DNA from: Xenopus tropicalis
Taxonomy: Eukaryota; Chordata; Amphibia; Anura; Pipidae
Direction of reading: 5' to 3'
Assembly: GCF_000004195.4 (NCBI RefSeq)
Contig: NC_030678.2
Coordinates: 77,311,404-77,375,403 of the forward strand
DNA: 64,000 bases
The notes below the pieces were generated by a model that was not told the DNA's origin, did no database searches, and saw only the letters and a list, made by a program, of their open reading frames with translations. This document shows, piece after piece, positions 11,096 through 24,100 of this stretch. Positions within the stretch are counted from its first letter, which is position 1; the number at the start of each line of letters is the position of its first letter. A program made the translations under genes and the position numbers.

Positions 11096-11592
11096 ACTGT
11101 TTAGTGAATGCATGAAAAGTATTATACTGCCAATGTGATTTCTATCGAAACACACGCTGATCTGTGCCACAAGGTTAGCTAGCAATTTGCTACACCACAG
11201 GCCAGGGCCATATCTACAAATATAAACATCTGAGGGCCTGTGCCTAGAACTGCAGACCTTGGGTGTCTTTATTTAAAATAAAGCACTTGAAACACCCCCA
11301 GGCTGCTGCTTGCTTCTAAATCCAGTGTCAGAGCTGGGGGTGGGAATAACCCTCTTTTCTGTGATCAGCATGTGCTGGTAGGCTTGTTTCTCATCAGATT
11401 TGTTCTAGTATAATAATAAGTAGCCAAAATATTCAGCCAAGTACAAAGTATTGTTTGGGGAACTACAACCAAAAAGAGAAGACTCGAGTTAGGTCAAATC
11501 TGATTTTCATGTCTTTTTATAAAGTGTGTCAATTTACTTAACTGTGTTGTTTCTTAGAAACCACTGTTCCTGTTAAGAAACCTGTTGATGCT

Positions 11593-14500
11593 ATGGAAAC
11601 AATGGAAAGATACCAGGATGCAGGGTACCAGCGAACCAGCAGAGCAGGTGAGGATTGTCTGTGCACACAGCACATTTACAAACATAGGTTGCTATGAAAT
11701 CAGCATTACGCTCAGATATTTGCCGATTGATTTCTGTTAGAAACTGCACTGATGATTAGCACCAGGTTTAGTAAATAAGCAAGCTCCTCCATATTATGGT
11801 GGCAAAATCTTTTCTCAATCCAAGTGTGCCATAAAGACCTACAAACTTTTGTAGTTACAGGTTGATTATCAAGGGCTTAGCAATGCAGCACAGACTCTAA
11901 TATTTATATTACTTGTTTGGCCCTAGAGCCAAATCAAACCTATTTAATTGATATCTGGCTGATTTTCAGATAGATATTGATCGGATAGGGTCCCTGTATA
12001 GGGGCAGATAAGCTGCCAAATTGGTCTGAAGGGGCTGAGTCAACAGCTTATATCTGCCTGTGTATGGCCACATTTACTCTTTAAAATTGCAGGTTTCCTG
12101 ATGGCTGGAAAAGGTTTTAAAAACAAATTTAGGAATAGGTTGAATTGCTGAAAATGCTCACAGGCCCCTCCTATTGGTAACATAGTAAGTTAGGTTTATA
12201 AAAAAAGATATGTCCCTCAAGTTCAACCTTAATGCCTATATATAACCTGCCTAACTACTAGTTGATCCAGAGGAAGGCAAAAACCCCTTCTTGGAGCTAT
12301 ATAATGTATCTGCCAGAATTCCACAACTTCACAGCTCTCACAGTAAAAAAAAAAAATCCTTTCCTAATATTTAAACAGAACTTCTTTTCTTCTAATCGGA
12401 GTGGGTGCCCTCTTAGTTGGAAGGACCTTCTGGTAAATAGAGCATTAGAGAGGTTATTATATGATCCCCTTATATATTTATACATAGTTATCATACCACC
12501 TCTTAAGCACCTTATCTCCAGTGTAATCAGACCCAACTTGGCCAATCTTTCTTCATAACTGAGACTTTCCATACCCTTTACCAGCTTAGTTGCCTTTCTC
12601 TGGACACTCTCTAATTCAATAATGCCCGTTTGAGCCCTGGAGACCAAAACTGAATGGCATATTCTAGATGGGGCCTTACCAGCGCTCTGTAAATGGGAAG
12701 AAAACACCCTCCTCCCATGAATCTATGCCCATTATGGGTGTAAGTGACTTGCATATTTTTACATCCCAGATGCATGACCTTACATTTATCCACATTTAAT
12801 CTCATCTGCCACTTAGCCGCCCAGATTGCCAGTTTGTCCAGATCCTACTGCAAGTATGCCACATCCTGGATAGAAATGAATGGGCTGCAGACTTTTATGA
12901 CATCTGTAAACACTAGTACATCACACCCTCCCCTAAGTCATTTATGAACAAGTGGCCCCAGTACAGAACCCTGAGGGATCCCAGTGAGAACCTTACTTCA
13001 AGTAGAGCAGTGATCCCGAACCAGTGGCTTGTAAGCAACAAGTAGCTCACCAACCCTTTTGGATATTGCTCCCAGTGGCTCTAAAGAGGTGCTTGGTGTT
13101 AAATTTTGGCTGTATAAAGACCAGGTGTATTGCTAAACAGCTTTCTATAGGCTGCCAGTCGACATAGGGGCTACCAATTAGCTAATCACAGCCCTTATTT
13201 GGCATTCCCAGGAACTTTTTAACTGCTTGTATTGCTACCCAACTCTTTTTATATTTAAATGTGTCACAGGGGTCACAATGGTTGGGGATCCCCGAAGTAG
13301 AGAATGTACCATTAACAACCACCATCTGTACCCAATCCTGTAACCAGCAAACAACTTCACTAAGACCAATAGACCTTAGTTTAGAAAGCAGTCATTTGTG
13401 GGGAACAGTATCAAATGCTCTGGCAAAATCCAAATCCATCTACTGCATCCCCACTGTTAAGCTTCTTACTAACCCCATCATAAAAAGCCATTTGGCTGAC
13501 ATGACCTATCCTTCATAAAGCCTTGCTGATTACTGCTCATAATGCCATTCTCCAGAACATAATTTTGTATGTGATCCCTTAAAGGAGAACTACACCCCCC
13601 CCCCCCCCCTTCAGGTATAAAAGCCACCTTAACTGGCCTGCATCTAAAGAAGCTAAAGTACATGAGGTTTTTTATTGGTTCATTTTTTAAATTTAAGTCT
13701 TAAGATATGACTTCTTCTCCAATTTCTGAAGTGGTTACAGGCTTTCAGTTACTTCTGTACTGTAGTATGAATGTGGGTAAATCTGCTGGTATTCTGTTAT
13801 GTGGTTTTAATAAAACTGGTGTCCTTTACCTATTGCTCTGATTCTCTTGCAGAATCTGGATCTTCTCAAAAGAATGTTCTGTCATGCACAGAGTGGCAAA
13901 CCCCTTTAGTGTCTGGTAAAGCTGTCAGCAGATTTCCTACTGGTTATGGGATCATAAAAGGTGACCCAAGGTCTGGGACCTCCTGTCTCGAAGGTATGGA
14001 AGGTGAGTTTTAAAGAAATGGATTGCAGAAAGATTTCATCACTTAGCTTGCATAACAGTGACACACAACAGGTTTTCCAGGAGATATTTCTGTCCATCTT
14101 TGCTTACTTGTGACCCTTACGCTAGTAGGTTTCGGGAATCTTTCAACTTCTGCCTTCACACGTTTTATGGCGTGCTCAGTAATTACATACCTTACGTTGT
14201 TTTTGCACTCACAGTATCTAAGCATTGAGAACTGTGTGGCAGTGATATCACAATGGATTGGTACACTGTACAGTAGTAGCAATTAATTAAATTAATAGGT
14301 ACTGGTATGAAAAATCTTCATTCTTTTATCATTTTAACTGTGCCTTTCACCAGTATGAATTATGTGGCCTTTAAGTGTACTCTGAAGTCACATGCAAGAC
14401 CCTTTTTACTATAGTGTGTTACTATTAAAGGCAGTTTAAGTAGCCTATTTATCACTTTGTGGTGGTAAAGTTTTGCATATGAGGCAGTTGATCACAGTGA

Positions 14501-17500
14501 CTTGTTCTTATGTTCAGCAGCTTGCAAAACATGCAAGTTTTGCACCCTCTGCTAAGAAGGATCCTGATTCCCAAGAGACAGATTGTAATTGTCACTCTGC
14601 ATAAACACTAGAACTGGCTGTTGCTATTACAGTTTCTAATATAAAGAGATATATTTCTGGTATATTGCACTGAAATGAAAACTGAAACTGGTTTAAGGTA
14701 TTACCTTTTCTATATAAAAAGGGGAAAGGTTGCAATTTTTTTTTTTTTCGATGGGCAACTATTTACAATACTTAATAGTACCAACGTATTATGGAGCACT
14801 TTGCAGGCATAATATACAGTCATATACATTACCTGCCCCACTGGAGCTTACAGTCTAATTTTCTATTAAAAGCATCCACAAAGAAGGTTCAGTTTTATCT
14901 GGAGCCAGCTGTAGTACTAGTTTGTGTTGTACTGTGGGAGAAAACCTGATTATTCTGTGTGATATGCGTTGATGAGTGGTGCACACTCTAAGACAAAAAG
15001 GCTTGAAGTAATATACATGCCAGTATAGTTCCAGTTGGATTATTTGGAGCCTTAGTGGAACAAGCTGAGCACTCTTTTGAAAGCCATATGCACAATTAAA
15101 CTGGGGAACAGAGGAGGAGCTGTCTTACATGTCTGCACTGACAGGAATGCGTATGAGAAAATCATTTTATGGCAACGCAAGCTGATATATTTATATTTAA
15201 TTTTGAATTTCCCATGGGGATAGCTATATTCTTCATTTCCGAGGGTGCTACAGCCATGTGACCTGTGCTCTGATAAACTTGTTAGTCACATGTTACTGCT
15301 GCGCTGCAGTTGGAGTGATATCACCCCTTCCCCCCCAAGGAGCCGATCAGCAGGACAATGGGAAGGTAGCAAGATAGCAGCTGCCAGTAGAATAGCACTC
15401 AATAGTAAGAAATCCAAGTCCAGCTTGGGACTCCTCCAGCTACATGGGAGTAGGAGAAACAATAGGTTACCTGAAAGTTCTAATGTGTAGCACTGGCTCC
15501 TTCTGAAAGCTCAGACTCAGGCACAATGCACTGAGATGGCTGCCTACACACCAATATTACAGCTAAAAATGTTTATTCAAGAAAAAAAATTGAAATGGTA
15601 GAGTGAATTACTTGCTATGTAAACAGTGTAATATAGAAATAAAAAGTACACCATAAAAATCATGACAATCTCTTTTAAAGGGGCGCATATAGTAAAATCA
15701 TCCTTATCCCATAATCTGTAATAAACATTGCGCCTGGGCATAACTAATAGTTTTTAGAAATTAAACCATTAGAATTTTATTTATCATTGTCTGTTACCAT
15801 TGTGTGGTGGGCATGTGTAAGGTGTTGCATTCTAAAAAACACAGGAATATTGGTATTTTGAACTTTTACAGCTTTGCCTTTACGCAAGGAAAGGTATTCT
15901 TCAGCTCCCTGGCCAGGTCTGCTGGTGAGAAACAGAGGAGTAAGGCTGTCTGCCGCAAAGATCAGGATTGGGCTGGGTGGTCTTTAAAAAAACATGTTTG
16001 TCAAGGATCTTAGGTTTCAGGAAACCTTTATTAAGCGATTTGAGCTGTATAAACAATGGTTGCCATGTTTTAGGTGTATATAAGAAAAAATGAAATATAA
16101 TCAATCACTGAATTTTTTTTTCAACTTTGGTTTTATATTGTGTGTGAAAATCATAAACAAAATATATGTATTTTCCCAGTTGATTTAACATGTCTTTCTT
16201 TTTTGAATATGCTTGAATTGACTATTATATTGATGATACTGTTGCTTAGGACCAGGAAGCATTTTCCTTTAGGTCCTGTGTTTTATGTATAGAGAGATGT
16301 TACGGTTCGGCTTATACTGAAGCTTCACTCCCATTTGAAATTTAGATCAGCACACACAAATCCCCTGCATGAATTTACCTATAATTTCTGGAGCCGACTT
16401 AAGGGGCTTTAGATGTGGAGCCATGCTCTCAATGTGCTCTCAACCTGTTAATTTTAGAACCAAAGGACCTTCTCAGGAAGGTCATAATATCTGGAAAAGT
16501 TTTACCGTATTCTGAACTGCTGCATGCACTTTTATTTTAAGCTTCCCTTGTGCTATTTTAAGAGATGATCTAAATAGTGTTTTCTAAATTTAAACTATCA
16601 GTGGTGTGAGCACCACCAACTATTTTTAGCCCTTTATATTAATGACCTGTAGTCTCTGTAGGTTTTTTTTTTTGTTTTTTTTTTTAAATGCCACCAAAAT
16701 GCTTTTACTAAAACAGAATAAGCCATCGTTATGCAATACTTAACATGCTACATGATTGTTATAACAGTCTTGCAATATTTAAAAAAAAAAAAAAAGTAAA
16801 AGAATAGAAATAGGATCAGGGGATTCTGCTCACAAAAGTTTACAATTTAATGATAAATGATTAATTACCGTGGAATAAAAACCACCAGATCCATGGGCTG
16901 CTGCTCCATATGCCAAGTATTTTTACTGCGCTATATTCAATAAGAACAAATATTAAGCACTTGATATTTTCTTTTAATATTTTTTCTCTTAAAAAAACCA
17001 CAATGAAGTAATTTCACTATACTTATAATATTTAACTTTTGTACCTAAGGGGCAGATTTATCGAAATGCGAGATTCTTACTCGTAACAGAAAAAACTTCT
17101 GTTAATTTCTATGGTATTTTTAGAGACGTATTTATCAAATAGTGAACTCAATTTTTTTGCCCATTGATAAATATGCTCCCAAAATACCATAGGAATAAAT
17201 AGAAAGTGGGTGAATTATGTTTCTGTGGTGAGCTCTAATATCACATTTTGATAAATCTGCCCCTAAGTTATCATAAATTATATATAACACTTTGCAGAAA
17301 TCCTGTCTTTTACAGGCTAGGGAGATTCTATTTGCTGACTGGAATATTAACCTGTATTTTTAGTGCTACATTAAAAGCATTCACTGTCACTTTTATCTCC
17401 CATGCAACTTTATACTGTAGGAGAAGCTCATCTGTATTTAGTATTCCTGGTGGTGTAAATGACATACTGCCTCTTGGTATATCAAATTTGGGCTGTGTGC

Positions 17501-20500
17501 CTGGGACAGATGTCCTTCTTTTTCCAACTCCCATAGCAACGCCTTGATTTGCAAACATGAACAGGGGCACAAGGCCAATCCCTTTTGAGTTGTTGAAGGG
17601 ATGGTTGATCTCAGTGCTGAAACTGACTTGCTCAGTATAAGCGCTTCATACTGTCAGATGGGTATTCAAGAGGTAAGCACTGATCTTGCACTCTTAAGTT
17701 ATGTGTATACATATGATTGCAGTATGAAAAATGTAACTTGTCTCTAAATATAATTAATAATATATATTTTAATGTATAACTTTACAAAATAAGGTCCGCT
17801 CCATCCATTAGTACAATATGCTTGTGAGACCTTCATATATAATATTAAATCCAAATAAAATTAAAGTTGTTTCTCACTTTGTATGTAGAATTGAACTATT
17901 GCTTAATGTCAAACCTTATTGCCTCTTAAAGTCACCCTGCCAATCTACCTATGTGTGTACTTCCTATTGCACTAGGATGGCTTTGGTTGTTGAAGCTCAT
18001 GGCCAGATAAGATCTTGAGGGACAGTCAACAGAAAGCAGGTGAATATTAGCAAAAAAAAGTAGCAAGGGAATAAGCGGTGACATGTTGCCCAATAATGTC
18101 TTAGTCTTGACAGATGAAAAATATGGCTCTTGTGTGGACCTGAAACAGTCTGAAATTTTGAATAATATGAGTTGTGCCTATGTTTACCAGTTTATTCATT
18201 ATAAACTGGCAAGAGACATGGAAGAAACCATTTGTGGGCCATATGGCCTCCATCTGATCTCCCTGTCTACAAAGTTAAGAGAAAAAGAAAATATCAACAG
18301 GGAAAACATTAGGGATAGGGTAAGAAGGCAAGGCCATTAAAAGGGGAAGGAAAAGAGCAACATAGGTCTGGAGAGAAAACGGGTGTTCAAAAACACCTGA
18401 GAAGAGGGAAAATAATAAATGTGAATGTGGGAGAGAAAATTGGTCTAAAGTAGTAATGTAAAGATTAACTGAAAAAAAATTGGGTTGAGGATTAAAAGAT
18501 GTTGGATTGTACTGTCTTCTAAGTTTATTAGCTAGATCGTAAGTACCTATATATTAGATGGCTTGTGATCCAATATCTTAGAGGAGGAATTTGTCAACCT
18601 TCAGGTATGAGAAACATTTTGTTCAGGGACGGTCTTTGTTGTCTAGTGTATGTTCATAGACACATCTGTGTAGTAGGTAGGTTGTGTGCAACCTTTTAAA
18701 CCTTTTGGCAAAGGGGGAAACTGAGAAACATGCCTACTGCCTGCTATTAAGGGTGCTTTTGTCTTCTATGTTTTTGATTATCACATGCTACTCAGTGACA
18801 CTGGAGATTGATCCTATTTACCAAGGTTTGGAAAAGAGTAAATGCTTTTGTGTGGCTGTGTGCTGGTTTCGTTTGTATTCAATAAAGTTTTATAGAGCAC
18901 AGGATTGTGGGGTGCCCTTTGACACCCCGTTGCAAGAAGTGACCAAAGAAGCCATTTCAAGTCTACCAATAATAGCTTAAAATGTCTCACTTAATATTTT
19001 ACATTACAAAAAGCTACATTTTTTTTTCCTTAGACTTTTGTAATGCTAGCAGAAACATGACATTCCAGCCAATCAGAAGCCAAGTCACTATCCCTACAGC
19101 TCATGTCATGCCTTCTACTCTTGGCCATAAAGACTCTGCATCGCATGCCTACTCAAGTGTGACTCCTCCAGACCACACTACAGCAGAAGACACTAGGAAA
19201 TTTGAAACACCTAATATAGAACCAACACTGAACCAGTCTGGCATACTGGATGCATTTTGCACAGATCACCGTCCAGGTGCTCCCACAGGCATAGTCAGTG
19301 CAGACACTGAACCATATGGTGCTCTGCCTGAGATAAGAGCTATTGGAAAGGGGGAATTTACATGCAAGATAGGACAATCTGCTACATATCAAAACAGTCA
19401 TGGGTGGAAGCCTGAGCAGTACAGTCTGCAACCAGGTGCTGAAATTAGTGCTTGGAGACAGCATCAAAACGCTGAGAACATGAGACTAAGAATGGAACAG
19501 CTCCAGGTAATTATGCAAATACTATATAGAATCTAATAATTCCATGCTCCAAAGACCATTTTTGGCAAAAAGTAAACCCAGAATAAACATCCAGAATAGC
19601 AGTTCTCTTTTGTCTGCAGATGGTGAGACCCTGTCCCCCGACACCTGTGTATAGTTCAGGACTGCAGTCTGATCCTGGGCAGTGGGAAAGAATCTTTAAG
19701 ACAAGAGAGAGTGTCCTGCTGGAGAAGGAAATGTTGTTGGAGAGGTGAGTAAAGGGCATAGAAAATTAATTTGTTATATTAACCTGTCACTGACCTTTTA
19801 ACTACAAACTGGATTATCTTTTTGAATGTTAAATTACCATGCAGCCATCATTTTGAGCACCACAAACACCAGTGATCCTACTACATGAACTAAGCACTAA
19901 GGGGGTGATTTATCAATGTTCTAATTTGAATTTTCACAACTCTAGTTTTTTGTGCTAAAATTTGAGTTATGGTTCAAAAATGCAAATGTCTGTTATTAAG
20001 TGCAAAAAAAACAAAAACGTGAATGTAAAGATTTGGCAGGTAAAAGCTTGTGGGTTCATGTAAAAGTCAGTGGGAGTTGTCCTAGGCAAAGTCAAGCCAT
20101 ATTTTCAATTTGAGATTTTCAAGTTTGTAAATTTGAAAATTTGAGCTATTCGAGTGGATTTTTTTTTTTTTTTTTCCATATTAATAAATAAGCAAGCATT
20201 CGAGTTTTTTAAAATGAGAATTTATTTGAATTAGAAAAAACTCTCATTCACAAACTCACATATTGATAAATAAGCCCATAAGGGTTCAACCAAATCTTTG
20301 AAAAAGTTATGAGATTTGAACAAATCATGACTTCCATGCATCCTTTAAGAGCATTGTGGAGACTCATCCTTAATTGCACAAAACCTATTCTGGGTTCTCA
20401 TCCATAGTTAAAAGGGGGTAGTTCACCTTTTTGAATTATATTTTAATATGATGTAGACAGGAAAGGCAATTTGTTTTCATTTTTCATGTTTGGGTTTATT

Positions 20501-20858
20501 TTTTTTTGTTTTTTAACGGTTTAGCTTTTTATTCAACTGCTTTGTAGACTGGAATAGCAGGTGCTATCTGGTTGTTAGTGTCCAATTTAGTCTAGCAACC
20601 AGGCAGTGCTATGAATAAGCAATAGTGTTTTTGGTGCCAGTCCAGGTGTGAGATCTATTATCCATAATGCTTGGGACCTAGGTTTTTTTTTTTTTTTTTT
20701 TTTGGAAAGGAATCTTTCTGTAATTCAAAGTCCAGACTTCGTCTGCTAAAAATAATTTAAACATTTAAATAAACCCAGTAGGATTGTTTTGCCACCAATC
20801 TGGATTCAAATTTTTTTTTGAATAATGGGTTTCTGGATAAGGGATCCTATATCTGTAG

Positions 20859-20893
<35 letters not shown>

Positions 20894-20898
20894 TATAT

Positions 20899-20929
<31 letters not shown>

Positions 20930-21063
20930 ATAATCATCTGTGGCCAGAACACCCTTCAATGTTTCATCAAAAAAATTTTTATTGCAGATATATTGTTAAA
21001 ACCAACGTTTCGGTCCTTGTTAGGACCTTTCTCAAGGATAAAAGTGCGGACACCATTTGGATT

Positions 21064-21137
<74 letters not shown>

Positions 21138-24100
21138 TTGTCGACCCGTCACCATCCAACAAAAAAAACTCCAGTGGAATTTAGCAAATTCGGTGCATCC
21201 CTAGTTTTTGTTTGTGGTGTCTAACTCTACCTCTGACAGCTGGGATTAATTGAGGTGGAGTACAGCTTTATAGAAGGGAGGAATTTTTAGTTTCTTCTGT
21301 CCTGCTTCTGTAGGTTAGGGAATACTTTAATCCCTCTAGCATCTGCAGTGACACTCCTTTGGTAAGTCCCCTTATCTGGTGGTAATGAGTTTTGTATTAT
21401 ATTTGCAGACAACGGCAGCATATTTTACAACTGGAGCAAAAGCTAAGAGGAAATGAGGTACAGGCACATAGCACTCTGCTGAGCCAGACCAGCCCCTATA
21501 GTGACGTGTATATAATGAAGATGCAGGTAAGCATACCAGTCTGAATCCTTTCTTTTTGCTTTAAATATTTAAAGAGATACTGACACCAGAAATGAAACCC
21601 TTTTTACAACTGTCATAACATTGTCTTTGTTTTCTTTATAATTTTGCCATAAATGTATTTGCCCAATGTTTTTACATTACCTATCTGATCCCCCCATGTT
21701 TCTGTATGAGGGGGCAGCCATATTTGTGCAGCAGTAGTCCGTTAGCATTAGAAGCTATAACTGATGTGTTGAGGAGGGACAGTCAGGTTGGACAAACTGT
21801 CAGGTTTAGGAACTTCAAGTAACAATTATTTACAAATGCAACTCTATCAGGGAAAAATGAGAAACATGAACTATAGGTAACATTTTACATACATTAATAA
21901 TGAAGAGTAGTTTTTTTTTAGTGTCAGTATCACTTGTTAATAAACCTCACATTTTTGAATGATCTTAGGAACTGCAGAGGGAGATTACTTTCCTGCGGGC
22001 ACAGTTTGCAGAAAAGGTGGATTCTTCTAGCAGAGAAAAAGCAGACTTGGAAAAAAAGTTAAATGCTGGTGAAGCAGAAAGCAGAGGCTTAAGAGAAGCA
22101 ATAAAGGAGGCTACCCAGAAACACACTGAGGAGCTAAGAAAGCAGGAAGAGCGGGTAAGAAACATTAGAAATTTAGATCCCTAAGGCTGATGCCACACGT
22201 GGCGTTTTTACGCTGCGTATTTTCTCAGCCTAAAAACGCCACACAGCCCCTGACTGGCGTTTTTCAGCCTAATACTGGTGACGTAGCAAATCCCGTTTCC
22301 CATGGTGCTAATAGTGCGAAATAGTAAAAAACGCCACTGCATTTGTGTATACATAGGAATAGGTTGCTGTGCAAATAACAGCGTATTTCGGCAAACGCTT
22401 GAAAAATCCGTGGTAAGGCGATTTCTAGCGTATTTACGCATTGTGTGGTTTCCTTCGAGTCTTTTCAAGTTATTTCTATGGATGATATCGTGCGTTTTTC
22501 AGCCGCCGAGAGAATTAGAAAACACGCAGCGTAAAAAGCCACATGTGGCATCAGCCTAAGACTTTGTAATTTTGTATGTGTCCCAGTTTTCATTTTTAAA
22601 TACAAAACATTGACTTACTTGTGTATCTGTATTTCTAGTTAAAGGGTTTGTTCATCTTTGAGTTAACTTTTTGCATGATGTAGAGGGTAATATTGTGAGA
22701 CAATTTGCAATTGGTCTTCATTTTTTTAGTTTTTGGTGGGTTTTTTGTGTTTTTTTTTTTATTATTTACGTTATTGATTAGCAGCTCTCTAGTTTGGAGT
22801 TTCAGCAGCTGTCTGGTTGCTGGGGTCCAAATTACCTTAGCAATCAAGAAGTGGTTTGAATGAGAGACTGGTATATAAATAGGAGAGGGCCTATATAGAA
22901 AGAAAGATAAGTAACAGAAAGTAACAATAAAACTGTAGTCTCTCAGAGCAATTTTGAAGCTGAAGAGAGTTAGAAGATGAAATGATTCAAAAGCTATAAA
23001 AGATAAGTAAATAATAGAGTAGAAGACCACTTGAAAGTTGCATAGATTTGGCCATTCTATAACATACTAAAAGTTGACATAAAGGTGAACCACCCCTTTA
23101 AGGCTTTTCCCTTTTCTAGAGGCTTCTTCTCAGCATTTAAGGCATGCAGTGAGTAGTAATTTAACAGTTAGACCGAGCGCTGGCACAATAGTGTGTTTCT
23201 AGCAGCTGGTCAACACTACAGCGTGGGTTAGACTGAGCGCTGGCGATTTCTTTCAGTAATTTAACACTAACAGAAAAGAGTCCCATTAAAAATAAACATT
23301 ACGCAATGCATGGACAATCTGTGTTGAATTTTTTCTGTAGGTGAAGGGAAGGGACAAACATATAAACTCTCTAAAGAAGAAATGTCAGAAAGAGACTGAA
23401 CAAAACAAAGAAAAACAACAGAGGATTGAGACATTGGAAAGATATTTGGCTGATATTCCTACTGTCCAAGACCACCAAAAACAGACCCAAGAGGTATTTT
23501 GCTACATGCTATTTAATGTCTGGAAATTACAAGGTTTCAAACTAACAAACAGTGAAAGAAACCCACTTACATTATTTTTTATGTACACTTACATACATAA
23601 ACTATATATACAACCAGTAATACTAACTGTAGATATTAGTATCACAATAGCCTTGGATATTCTGCTTGTTCAAAAACTCATCCAGGCCCCTCTTAAAGGC
23701 ATTAACAGAGTCTGCCATTACCACATCACTAGGAAGGGCATTCCACAGCCTCACTGCCCTCACTGTGAAAAACCACCTACGCTGCTTCAAATGGAAGCTC
23801 TGTTCCTCTAATCTATAGGGGTGACCTCTGGTGCGCTGATTGTTTTTATGGGAAAAAAGAACATCCCCCCCCCCCATCTGCCTATAATCCCCTCTAATGT
23901 ACTTGTACAGAGTAATCATGTCCCCTCGCAAGCGCCTCTTTTCCAGAGAAAACAACCCCAACCTCGACAGTCTAACCTCATAGCCTAAATCCTCCATCCC
24001 CTTTACCAGTTTAGTTGCACGTCCCTGCACTCTCTCCAGCTCATTAATATCCTTCTTAAGGACTGGAGCCCAAAACTGCACTGCATACTCAAGGTGAGGC

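Larger units (their letters stand above)
14003..19033. other. CEP85 intron 3, contents
   Basis: This 5.0-kb intron holds the MITEs at 15187-15685 and 17047-17267, poly-T/poly-A runs near 14736, 16663 and 16780, and otherwise AT-rich sequence in which I recognise nothing. Open frames at 17248-17547, 18083-18340 and 18684-18980 lack splice signals and protein signatures. Confidence 0.6.

Noticed and set aside
12297..12707. 136-codon reverse-strand frame in CEP85 intron 2
   Set aside because: It matches the CR1 reverse-transcriptase C terminus and is a decayed fragment.
18684..18980. Possible extra CEP85 exon before exon 4
   Set aside because: No acceptor/donor pair fits, and exon 3 joins exon 4 in phase with a conserved E-DFC junction.
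20818..21204. Tyr-Ile repeat protein frames
   Set aside because: (TA)n microsatellite translation.
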